Part shown: piece after piece, positions 1 through 12,381 of the stretch
Layout of the letters: the number at the start of each line of letters is the position of its first letter
Position numbering within the stretch: position 1 is the stretch's first letter
Assembly: GCA_020881915.1 (NCBI GenBank)
Contig: JAJFPB010000006.1
Coordinates: forward strand, 2,728,001-2,792,000
Direction of reading: 5' to 3'
DNA from: Paramyrothecium sp. XJ0827
Lineage: Eukaryota > Ascomycota > Sordariomycetes > Hypocreales > Stachybotryaceae
DNA: 64,000 bases
Notes under the pieces: generated by a model
Seen by the model: only the letters and a program-made list of their open reading frames with translations
The model's database searches: none
What the model was told of the DNA's origin: nothing
Program-made: the position numbers and the translations under genes

Positions 1-1849
1 GAGCATGTCCGATAAACATCCGTGCTGTGCTCTTACCTTGCCCTGGCATCATTCTTCCCACGTGCTTTGCAGATTCCCTTCTTGAGGTCCAAATGGCAAT
101 ACAGGCCAAGTCCACCATCGTTTTATTTGCTGGATAACTATCTTGTCCTACAGTTCTCAGCTTGCGTCTCCCAAACAATCTTGTGCTTTGTCCAGGCGAG
201 TGTGACGCGCGACATCGGACCTTTTTCCTATGGCAGCAAAATTGTTGCATAACGGTGATGGTATTTTTAAATGTGAGGCTTCCGTTGTGGTCATAATTGA
301 CTCCGTCATTTGAGGGCATAAATATCACCAGTAGTAGATGTCTGGTTTGACGGGATGGCGAACCACGCGATGCTGGCCTGTCGGGGCTAAGGGGTGGCAA
401 GATTTGCGCCGGCTTTAACACGGGGTCCGGCGGAGGAGTTGCGCCATAGAACGTGGGTGCGCGGTCAACGCGAGAGCCGAGCGATTAGTATCCGTAATCG
501 TGTTGCGCAAGTACTGCGCCATGCTGCAAAGCGTCCTGCCACGGCTTTAACTCATGCGTCCATTGCCGAGAGCTCACATCCTGCATGTAATGCATTTGCA
601 TAGGTATTGCGGGTTCCGAGGGGCAATCCATGATCACATGGCTTGTCCTTGAAGTTTACTTAGAGATCACCAGCCTGTGCGAGATCAGGCACACTGCCCC
701 ACCCATCTCCAGCTTTTAGCGGATCGCCTAGATCTTAAGCCAGCAATAGCCACTATCCTATGCTACCCTGTACACACCCATCTACCTCGGCCCTCGTTGT
801 TTGCGATCTGGCCTGGGGCAGGCTCTGACTACTATCTTGCGTGGCTTGGTGGAAGTGGCAAACGGAGCTTGGGTTTGACATGCCGGTGCCCTTGGTTTGC
901 TCCCTTGATGGATATTCATTAAGATCTCGGCAAGGCAGCTACTGTAAGGAACCATAGTCCATCTAGACACCATCGAACCTTGTGGGTGCGGAGATAAGTC
1001 CGTGGCCATGACCACGTGCTCGATGCAATACAACCCAGTCAGCTTATGCGAACCGCGACGCTGGATATGTCGTGTATCACAGGGAAAACGCAAGGGACAA
1101 GCCACTGTGATCAATAACCGCCCACGCATTCGCTTACGTATGATGCCAGTTCCGTATCCAGCGCTTCAAATAGCCAGTCTCGACAAATCCACAATGGCTA
1201 GTGACTCACAGCCTGGACTGTCCCACGGTGGTGATTTCATGGGTGCCTGGAGCAATTGGCCTCGTGATGTTCCCACAGCAGCACCCTCTGTTAGCTTTTC
1301 ATGCCGTGGCAAGATTTTTGGCCGTGGTCGCAGCGCAGCTCTCATTCTCAGTTCGTCATGACAGCAAGACGGAATGCCGATGTGGATGAGTAGTGTGCTT
1401 TGCAGGAACGAAGCAGAAACGAGTGTCATAGCGATGTGGCGAGTAGTATGCAACAGCGCCCAGGGATTCGGGAGTAACGGACAGGGCGTTGGGCATTGCT
1501 GATTTGGCGGGAGTTGTCCGGCTCTACGTGTCTATGCACCGCGTCGCCGTTGAATGTGGGTCGGGCGCGAGGAGGACTAACATGGTCACATAACAATGCA
1601 ACGGACAAATCAAATGTGCGTCCCAGCGTCAAAGGCGGGAGTGTATTGAAGGACTTAATGCATGAGCAGCGGCGACTTCTCAACCGCAGAGTCAATTACT
1701 CCAAATGTAATAGCCGTTTCCCTTATGATACAGAACACCCAAAAGCAAGACCAGATACCGTAGTCATCGTAAACACCCACGCGAGCCTACGCGCGTCGCC
1801 GCCACGCGTGCAAACAAGACAGAATTCATAACACATGCAATAAACACGC
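1..1849. other. Intergenic region at the left edge, 3' of histone H4
   Basis: No open frame here resembles a known protein. Short frames on both strands overlap each other and lack credible start context or splice structure. I see no tRNA boxes and no repeat array. The last part lies just beyond the H4 stop codon and should hold its 3' UTR and polyadenylation site, but I cannot place these. Confidence 0.5.
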
Positions 1850-2311
<462 letters not shown>

Positions 2312-3797
2312 ATTGTATAGTGGATGGGTGTTTGAGAGTTGTTTGGTGAGGTATGATGCGAGAAGACGCGTGTGGGCAGAGAGAGACTGATGGAGGGTAT
2401 GAAGGAGTGAAGTTGAGCGGCGGGCGGCGAGCTTAAGTACAGGTGGGCCGAATCACAGATCACTTGCGGTACGTACCAGGTGCGTGTTGGTGTTTGGCGC
2501 GAGGGACGCGTGCTGGCCAAGGCTAGTGGAGGTCTTTTGCCTGTTTTGGCCATGGCCTATTCCGGAACGCTGTGTTACTTGGATTTTGGACATCCTTGCA
2601 GAACGCACACTACCCTACACTTCTGTTTTATGTGCCATCACATCTGTCTGTCGTTTTCTAGGCTATCAATATGTGAAATTGTAGTATGGTAAAATCCCGA
2701 GTGGCATCTGGACATAGTAGCATATGGTAAACGTGTTGAATGCTGCGGATCACTATGCTATGTTATTGTAGGTGGGTGCGCTCTTTCAGAACGGACAATC
2801 ATTCATGCAAATGACCACATCACATTTCTACTCGAGCTGTGCAAACCCAAGCATGCAACACCTGTCGTTCACGAAGTATATCAAACAAGCAACAGCATGG
2901 TACCGGTGCTTAGAGTAACTGTAAATACATGATTGATAAAATCGACAACTACCTGCCACGAAAGCTTTGTAGCTACTCGAGGTGCTTAAACATTGTCCGT
3001 GGCGAGAACAGTCACTGACATCATCCAACACATCAACGTCAATAGAGAAATCAGGCCAAACGGCCAGCCCAAAGTCAATACGCAGACACCCTGACCCAAG
3101 GCGCAACAGAGAACTAGCTCATCCGTAATCATCACACAGTACTACGTAGACCAAGCGCATCCAACTCGCAACCAAACCCACGGAGATGTGCAGATGCGCA
3201 CCGTCCTCAAAGTCGACCAACGGCAGTACGGTGCCTGGTGCTGGGAGCGACGTGGGGCCGGAGACAAGTGACACTGGCTGAAGGTTAAGAAAATCGGACC
3301 AATGAAAAAATAGGACCGCCGGGAAGTCTGACTTTATTCCACCCCCTCCGATGCTGTGTTGATTTTTTTTGGCTGTTTTCGACAGGTGGTAAAAAAAGAG
3401 CGGGACCCACTTAAGCAGAATGTGCGATTTCCTTTTGTGGTCCCCGCTTACGCTCTCCCTGCCTGCTTTCCAAGCTGGAAGGCGACCCAGTTTAAAAAAT
3501 AATACAGCACCCGATCAAAGTGGCATATTTTCTGCGGCCAAACCAGTCAGAAATTCCCGACACGCGCCTGCGCACGGCCCCACTTCCAGCCCACCCAAAC
3601 GCGCCTTTTCCCTCTTGCTCCCAAATCAGCCGCCCCTTCTAGCCACGGGTATTAAAGCACCTCCCCCGCCTTCTCTCCTCCCGATCTTTTCCTCCTGCAT
3701 CACACACCCACACCCGCATCCACATTCACATCTCTCACCCCCGCCACTACCACAACAACATCATCACCATCAGTTTCCAGCACCAGCTTCATTAGCA
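2312..3797. promoter_or_regulatory. Shared divergent promoter region of histone H4 and H3
   Basis: This 1.49-kb non-coding gap separates the two divergent start codons. On the H3 side there is a CCAAT box at 3299-3303 and a TATA-like TATTAAAG at 3650-3657, followed by a CT- and CAC-rich stretch directly before the H3 ATG that looks like a 5' leader. A frame open from 3420 into H3 is leader plus exon 1 and not a longer protein, because canonical H3 starts at 3798. Co-regulation of the pair is inferred from the arrangement. Confidence 0.6.
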
Positions 3798-4339
<542 letters not shown>

Positions 4340-5270
4340 GCTATCCGCGTGATACCCGGTTGCGGATAATGACTCGTTTTGTTCTTTGACACGATGGAAA
4401 TGGTTCTGGGGATAATCATGGCGTTACGATGAGAAACTGGCTTTGCTCTACAGTTGGGATGTACATTAAACAATACGCAGCCTTTGCATGCTGCTGAAAT
4501 GCAACAAACACGGTCTTGACCATCTTCATTTGCCCTTGCCACAACAGTGACGTGTGTAGATACATGCCCCCATTTGACATGACGCAGTGCCCGCCGCGCC
4601 ACGCGTCATGCTCGGACGCGCGACGCGCACTGCAACGTTTACAAGTACAAATGCCGCCTCAGGAAAACATCGCTCACCACCATTTCTAATGGGCTAACCG
4701 GCGATAATGCCATATGTGAACAAATGACGAGGCCTCCTTCGCCCTGCATCACACTGTATGATCAGCCTGCCGATGCTGTGCTAGCTGCAGCCTTACCAGT
4801 AGACTGCCGTGCTTACTTACGAGAACAGACAGGAAACGTAAGGCAGTAACGCCTGGACGTGACTCACAGACGAGCATGCTGTTTTCCAATCCTTAGATGT
4901 GAAGCGAAAGGACCTTCGAGCTGCACCGTAACGTGTATGGCACTTATTTCGTAACGATTACACTCTATTGTCAGGCGATGCTCTGGTGAAAAGGACGCCA
5001 CATACTAAATGCCCCGAGCCAGGCCTTCAAGCAGGTCCGCAGACTGTTGTGCGGCATTTCGTAGGGCTTGCCTTTTTTTTCTTTCTTGTTTAAGAACAAT
5101 AATAGAAGGCAGTCTGTACCAGGTTCAATGGATCGTGAGCAACTGATACTTGGCACCAACACTCTATTTTGTACCATGGTTAAGACTAACATTTGATTTG
5201 AATACTACACTTGGCTACTCCTGTGAAATGATGAACTCTGCCCGAACAAATTTCCTACCGTTGCCCCGTA
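4340..5270. other. Convergent intergenic region between H3 and RPA190
   Basis: This is about 930 bases between two 3' ends. It should contain the 3' UTRs of both neighbours. I see no coding frame, RNA gene or repeat here. A short T-rich run lies near 5077-5087. Confidence 0.5.
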
Positions 5271-8200
5271 TTACGCCAGAGAATCCACATGGTATGTCGG
5301 TAACTGAGTCAGCACATCGAAACCACCTGTACCAACCCTACCCAGGCGACCCATTACAAGCCTGCTGCTTGGAGTTGTCAGGTCATCCCAATCGCCATCC
5401 AGCACTGCATCCTTGAGGAAGGCGAGTGTAGTTTCGAAGCTCATTTTCGTGAAAGGGCTAACGTTGCCGCGCAGGCCCATGCGGTTGAATGGTGTAAAGT
5501 CTCCGTTGCGCGTCATGTAGTCGGCAATGAGGTTAAGATGACGATTGTCCACACCGATACCGTGAGATCCGAAAACACCTGCCAGCTCCTGCACAATGTT
5601 GTTCCGGCAGGCCTCAACACCGTATACCGAGAGGATGGCAGCGATGTCATTCGTAGAAATGCGATGAGGATCAATGAAGTCGCTGTACTTCTGCATGGCT
5701 CGAAGATTTACTCCAGTGGTATGAATAACAGGAGGCTTGCCCTTTTCTTCCACCAGTGTGCACGTGCCAACTCCTGCAATCTGCTGTATCACCGTCTTCC
5801 TCACAGCATCTTGCACAATGTTGAGCATGAGCACCTTAGGGATGATTGCGTCGAATTCAAGAGTCACAGTGCACCAAGCCCCGTTCTTCTCGTCGCACTC
5901 AAAATGAGTGGCTTCGGCATAATTGTCCAGGACACGCTCCGCTCGAGCCTTAGCTGACCAGGACGACGTGTCTTCAACACCGTCCATATCGTCGTCCTCT
6001 GCTTCGTTGACTCCTCCCGATGATCGCTCTGGACGAGGGCTGCCGCCAAAGCCTTCATCTTCAAAACCTTCATCGGCCGCTGCGGCTTGTTCCATAGAAT
6101 CTTGAACGGCATCGTCATCATCGTCGTTAGGCCCATAAGAGACAGCCTCATTTCGGTTTTCGCGCTGCTTTGCGTTCGTGGCATCTTCATCACCATCATC
6201 ATCATCACCGTCATCCATACCTCCGTCTCGCTGTGTAGCCTCTCCGGTAGCCATCTCAATAGTTCCGGCTTTGACCCCGATATCAGGAGTGGCCATCGTA
6301 GACTGTGTCGTACGCTTTTTGATTTCTTTCTTGACAAGCGTCAACACAGTTCGTAGGAGCTTCTTCTCAACGGTATCCATAACGTCGGCGACATCGATAG
6401 CATAGGTTGACTTGTATTCTTCCGAAGGGAAAAAGCCTAGCTTGATCTTGTAGACCTTGGCAAGTCCGTACATCGTACCACGCCCAACCTTCTCTTCAAC
6501 GGTAACGCCGTCAAGAACGTAGCCTAGTGGCAGGACACTGATAGACTTGGCGAAGATGTCGGCCTGTGCAGGGGACAGCTCCTGAACGGGATGCAGCGTC
6601 ATGGCAGGGGTTGAAATGTCCTTGCTAGCGGTCATGAGAATTTCTCGAAGTCGAGGAATACCCAACGTGACGTTTTTGGCCGAGTGACCTGCCAAATGGA
6701 AGGTATTCAAGGTCATCTGGGTTGAGGGTTCGCCAACCGACTGCCCAGCAACAATACCAACAGCCTCACCTGGCTCCACCAAAGACTGAAGGTACTTCAT
6801 AGCGAATAGCATCTCAGCGTTCTTCCGGTTCAGTGAGACCTTGGTTAGGGATTGCTTTGCTTTGTCGCTCTTATCCTTCACCAGCCCATTGGGGTTTTCT
6901 TTCAAGTACTTGGTCATTGCCTCGTAGAACTTTTCCGAAGTTGCAAAGGCATTCGTCGCTGGGTTGACAGTACCGGCCAGTGGGTCTTTGCCTTTAGGAT
7001 CATTGACCTTGGCATGCTTGACGGCACTCTTCATGTACTTGGTAAACGCTTCTCGATTGGCGCCTAATCGCTCGCCCACCTTCGGATCGTATCGTAGCTG
7101 CGCAGCCTCTGAGGTGACGTTTTGTAGGATGAAACTGAAGTCGGTAAGGTACTTCTGCTTCGTCACGTCCAAGCCATCCTCGCCGTAAAGGACTTGAATC
7201 AATGATCCATCAGCATCACGGACACTGGTGTCATACGAGACAGTAAGTCCTTCCATGCCCTTGATAATACAACGTTGGAGGTATCCTGATCGAGATGTTT
7301 TGACTGCAGTGTCAATAAGACCCTCACGTCCAGCCATGTGATGGAAGTAATATTCCTGAGGTCGGATGCCCGTCAAGAAACGGTTGACAATATATCCACC
7401 AGCACGAACATGAGTCTCAAAAGGTTTAAAGCAAGGCAAGGACTTGCCGCTGACCATGATGGGCACTCGCCGACCCTCCAAGACCTGTTGGCCCAAGTTG
7501 CAGGAAATAAGCGATGCGTTAACCCTAGAACCTTTGGCACCGGATGTCGTCATGGCCTGCATCTGATTCTTGGGAAATGGCTTTTCAAGACCGTTCGGGA
7601 TGCAAGCTTTCTGAATAGCATCCGTAACATCCTTGGTACTTGCGTTGGTCAAAAGGTCCAATCCTTCCTGCTTGCTATCGTCACGTAGCACCTCTTCCAA
7701 ACGCTCAAGGAGTAGTGGATCAGAAGGAGTCGTTTCATTATCCAACGAGACGTACTCCGAGGCGATCTTGAGACCAATACGCTCGGCAGCTCGGAGTTCT
7801 TCGCGACGCTGTTGCTCGCCTGTCTCGGTAAGCCGAAGATCGTCCATGCCACACGAGAACGCTCGCATGTTGAGGTACCTGGTTAGAAGTCGACCGAGAC
7901 AACTGAGCAACTTGCCAGCTATAGGCGGTCCATAGACTTCATGAACAGCGTGAATCAAACCACCTGAACTCGGACCAAGCTGTGACTTGTCCAGGATTCC
8001 CGTGATGAACTCGCCATCCTGAATCAGTACTGTACCCTCCTCAGACTTAGTACCCCATTGTTCTGCCTTGAGCTGTGTGGTTCCGCGTAAATCTAACCCT
8101 CCACAGTTGGGTGGTTGAATGTTTTTCAGGATGGTGGTGATGACTTGTTTGCCCGTCCATCGCGGCACAGGTTTGATAACAGCTGGCGCAACAAGCTCGA

Positions 8201-10392
8201 TGCGTTCACCAACAATGTGACCGCTCTCTGGTCGCAGAGCGTTGTACACAAGCTGATGGTAATCCCCACGGCTGAAGAATGTATCGCGATTGCAAAGGGC
8301 AATCGAGATGGAGATATGATCTTGAATGAGACCACGGAGTGGCTTGCCAGCAGTGCCTGAAAGGTATTGATGATCGGTGTCGGCAATCTGCAGTGCCTCT
8401 GCTCGAGCAATTTCGTTTTGAGGGAAATGCATGTTCATCTCGTCTCCATCGAAGTCAGCGTTGTATGTGTTACAATTAGCGTAATGCATGCGAATGGTCT
8501 TCTCGCCTGGCAACACGCGAACACGATGACCCATTATTGATGGCTTGTGTAGAGTCGGCTGTCGGTTCATCAGGACAACATCACCATTGGTCAGATGACG
8601 ATGCACCTTCTTGTTCCGGGTTCGAGGCGCGTTGCTGTTTGTCGGAGCAAGGAGCTGATTGGCAAGTGATATGCGGTCATCAACTGATTTGTTGCGAAGA
8701 TTGACAATTTGGCCATTCTCATTCTCGATGGCGAACGCACCAGGCCATTTGTCCACACCATTGATAACTGCCTGTTGCATGTCCCGGAAGTTGTGGCTGG
8801 TAACAGGTTCTGGATATGTCAACTTCTTGGCGAACACAGGAGGAACACCAATCTCGTTAGTTTCGATGTTCGGGTCTGGAGAAATGACACTTCTGGCGGC
8901 GTAGTTGACACGTTTTCCCATCATGTTCTTTCGGAAAAGGCCTTCCTTCTTTTCCAGCTTTTGCTTGATACCATCTTCGTTTCGTGCAGCAGCAGCACCT
9001 TGTACTGGGTTCTTATTCTTATCAATCAAGGCATTAACGGCTTCCTGCAGCTCTGTCCAGGCTTGATGAAGCTTGTTAACGTCGCCGCTTCCTTCGCTGA
9101 GGGCGGTGTGAACTTGAGCTATTCTTCCGCATCCTCTCAAAATGGATTTGTATAGCGAGTTCTGCTGTGCTTCTGAGATCTGAGAATCTCCGGTTCGAGC
9201 CTCTGGCCTGTAGCGATTGGGGGGAACAAGAATGGTGGACATGAAAAACATGTCCGGAGTCACCTTGGGTGAGCTCCGTGTCGCAGGCTTGGCGCTGTAT
9301 ATCAGAGCCAGAAGATCCTGCTCCTTTTTGAACAGCTCCACAAGGCGAGCTCGAACCTCCATGGGACTGATGTATCGTTGTGCGACCGCGGAAGAAGACT
9401 CAAGCGCATCTGACATTTCAATATCCTGTTCGGTCGGGGCTTCAAGGTTTGTCGAGTTGTTGCGATTATTTGGCGATCCGACATCAGCGACACCTTCATC
9501 AGAAGAGTAGCCGTCGGGCTTGGCTTTCGACTGGCTGTTAAAGACACGCTGCATGGCATCTGACTGTTTCAGGCCTTTTTGTGCCGTCTTCGCCTTGTCC
9601 TTGTCTGACAGAGTCTTTTCGAAAATTTTGACGAAACGATCCTTTCGATAACTCGGAGAAATTCCACCACAGCTGCTACACAGGCGCTTTTTAGTGATTT
9701 CCGCGAGAAAATCCTTGATGATCTCTCGCCTCATCTCACTGGAACCTTCGTGCTTTCCCCTCTTCGCATCGCCTCTCTTGAGTTTGCTTCCACGAAGACA
9801 CTCCTGCACATACTTGTCCCTAAGCCGTATGACTCTGTCAATTGAGGAGTTGCCCTCTTCTTCCGCCTCGCTAGCGTCTAGGCCTAGCGAGTCCTGGAAT
9901 TCCAGAGCCAAATCGTTCTCACCAATCGCATCGACCAAGTGGGCTTGGTGCAGAAGCCCATGTTGCAGAAGTCGCAATTTGCAGATGTACTTGTGAAGAT
10001 CCTTCGTTGGCAATCGAAAGCCGTTACAATAGACACATGTGGCTCGGAGAAGACGGTAGGCCTGATCCATGAAGACCGGATGATAGACAGGAACTGGCAG
10101 CTGAATGTGTCCGGCATGGCCGGGACAAGAAGATTGGTTGAGGTTGCAGGTCGTGCATCTAAGATATGTTAGCAAAATATTCCTGCAGCACCAGCATGGA
10201 ATCAACACACGGCGAATCGCCCCAAGAGCCTAATGCTGGGTCGTAGAGACCACCAGGCACGGGGTTGAGAAGATTGTCAAAGGTGCTGTCATTCTCAATG
10301 CGCTTGACAGAGATGTCCCGGATTTCCTTGGGAGAGAGGAAGGTGAATTCAACACTCTCCACTTCGGAGGATATGGGATGAGAGATATTCAT
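5271..10392 (-). CDS. RPA190: DNA-directed RNA polymerase I, largest subunit (A190)
   Basis: Largest catalytic subunit of RNA polymerase I, which transcribes the 35S rDNA in the nucleolus. There are two exons: 10211-10392 and 5271-10158, with a 52-nt intron (GTGTGT..CTTAG). The protein is about 1,689 residues, similar to yeast A190 (1,664). Near the N-terminus the clamp zinc site CTTCNLNQSSCPGHAGHI begins at residue 62, and CVYCNG and CSSCGG follow. The absolutely conserved NADFDGDEMN loop, whose aspartates bind catalytic Mg, lies near residue 630. The trigger-loop segment (QMTLNTFHLAGHSAKNV) is near residue 1,210. A long acidic Asp/Glu-rich insert sits between 5,960 and 6,240, typical of Pol I and absent from Pol II. 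There is no heptad CTD, which excludes Rpb1. The start codon was chosen because it precedes the conserved FTFLSPKEIRDISV and joins in frame through the intron. Confidence 0.97.
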
Positions 10393-10884
10393 GGCGAAGG
10401 CCCGTTTTTCTCAGACTGACGTCTGAGAGCGTCTCCTGACAGCGTAAATATTTCAACAGAAACCGCCCATCATCTATCAAGCGAAACAGAGGCAAACGAT
10501 GATCCGAAGAGGATGGTGGTGGGGAGCTTTCAAGCGCAGAACAAATTTTTGGCGGTGCTCGACGGCAGAATTCTTTCCTGCATGGCCTAGCAAGTGGGGC
10601 ACCAGCTGAAAAGAGTTAGTGCCGTGGGCGGTGGGCCAACGATATCAAGGTACACCATTGCCGACAAGAACCAAGTCTTGTCTGCTCGATCTCGCTATAG
10701 CTTCATACGCCACCATCATCAGAGACGCCGCTACGAGTACCCTTGGATGCCTGAAGTAAGGGCCTAGGGAGCACCATAAGACGAGGAAGGCGAGTAAGCT
10801 TTGCGGGCTTCGGATTGCTGATTTGACAACAGCCTTCACTGGCTCCTTCAAGCAAACTGAAGACGCGCTGTCATCCTCGCAAGC
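10393..10884. promoter_or_regulatory. Divergent promoter region of RPA190 and PRP3
   Basis: A 492-base gap between two divergent start codons must hold both promoters. I recognise no specific transcription-factor site. The frames visible here are short and unconvincing. Confidence 0.5.
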
Positions 10885-12381
10885 ATGGACAATCGCTCGC
10901 AGTCCCCAGGCCTCGCGCCACGCCACGATGCTAACTCGCGCATCCAAAAAACCGATTCAGCAACCGATCGTATGGCTGCCTTGAAAGCTCGCGTAGCTGC
11001 GGCCATCGGCACGAGCAAGGCGAAAGGCGGCTTGAATGTTGGACTGCACCCTGCTCTGGAAGATCTAAGCTCCTGGAAACCGTCAAATAAAGTCAAGGAT
11101 GCTTCGCAGCCTCAATCAAGATTGTCGCAGGAGCCGACTCGCAACAATTCAGGTCCCGGGGCCCGACATACCGGGAGCAACCCTTACTATGACGAGAACT
11201 TAGCCTCCCAGCCAGCAGGAGGTAAACAAAGACAGTCGAGACAATTGGTTTTCAACCAGAAAGGGAAATACATTCAGCAGGCCAACGCGCTACGGCGGCA
11301 GGCTGCACTCGAGGCGATGAAGAAGCGCATCGCTGAACAGACACGCAAGGCTGGTATCGACGAAGACCTTGATGTGGAGAAAAACTTCGTGGTGGATGCG
11401 CCTCCGGAAATCGAGTGGTGGGACGAAGGTCTTGTAGAAGGCAAAAGCTACGACGCGATCGAAGATTCTTCAAAGTTGAAAATTCAAACCGCGGACAGTA
11501 TTGTCACAGAGTACATACAGCATCCTGTGGCTCTTGAGCCCCCGCAAGATCAACAGGCCCCTCCGCCAAAGCCAATGTATCTCACATCCAAAGAGCAAGC
11601 CAAGCTTCGTCGCCAACGTCGCATGGCAGAGTTGAAAGAGATGCAAGCAAAAATTCGTCTGGGACTGGTCCCCGCACCGCCGCCAAAGGTCAAGAAGGGC
11701 AACCTTATGCGGGTCCTCGGTGATGGTAAGTCTTCCTCAATCCGCTGAGATAACTCAAAGCTGACAAGTGAACCAGTTGCTGTCAAGGACCCTACCGCGG
11801 TGGAAGCACGAGTGAATCGTGAGATCGCAGAGCGCCACGACAAGCATCTTGAGGCCAACGAAGAGCGCAAATTGACGAAAGAGGAGAGGCAGGAGAAAGC
11901 AGAGACAAAACAACAACAGGATGCGGAGAAGGGAATTCACGTCCTCGTCTTCAAGATCAACAGCCTCGCAAATGGACAACATCGATACAAGATCGGCGTG
12001 AATGCCGAGCAATTATCACTAACGGGTGTTTGCATCATGCATCCCAAATTCAACCTAGTAATTGTCGAGGGAGGGGAGAAGGCTGTTAATAAGTACCGGA
12101 AGCTCATGCTCAATCGAATTGATTGGACTGAGAATACGCCTTCAAGAAACCGAGAAGGTAAAAAGGGCCATGATCGAGATTGGTTGCTCGCAGAAAACGA
12201 AAAGGGAGAGCTCAAAGACATGTCGCTGAATGAATGCAAACTCGTATTCGAAGGCGAGGAGAAGGTTCGCGTGTTTCGGAAATGGGGCAGTAAGGTTTGC
12301 GAGACTGATGCTGAGGCGCGAGAGGCTCTCTCACGAACCAAGATGGAAAACTTCTGGTCATTGGCGAAGGGTGTGGTGTAG
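10885..12381 (+). CDS. PRP3: U4/U6 small nuclear ribonucleoprotein Prp3
   Basis: Spliceosomal protein of the U4/U6.U5 tri-snRNP that binds the U4/U6 duplex. The two exons are 10885-11725 and 11777-12381, separated by a 51-nt intron (GTAAGT..CCAG), giving 481 residues. The conserved PRP3 domain includes RQLVFNQKGKYIQQANALRR and continues through VVDAPPEIEWWDEGLV. The charged linker after the intron (REIAERHDKHLEANEERKL) leads into the C-terminal DUF1115 domain (HVLVFKINSLANGQHRYKIG, HPKFNLVIVEGGEKAVNKYR). It is shorter than human PRPF3 and lacks the N-terminal PWI domain, as is usual in fungi. It is divergent from RPA190. The N-terminal 60 residues are low complexity, so the exact start is slightly less certain than the identity. 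Confidence 0.95.

Noticed and set aside
3420..3797. Open frame running into histone H3 that would add about 126 N-terminal residues
   Set aside because: Histone H3 is invariant in length; the extension is CT/CAC-biased leader sequence, and the canonical ATG is at 3798.
5538..6405. Several plus-strand frames of 60-157 codons opposite the RPA190 gene
   Set aside because: They are shadows of the conserved RPA190 coding sequence, especially its acidic repeat-rich insert.
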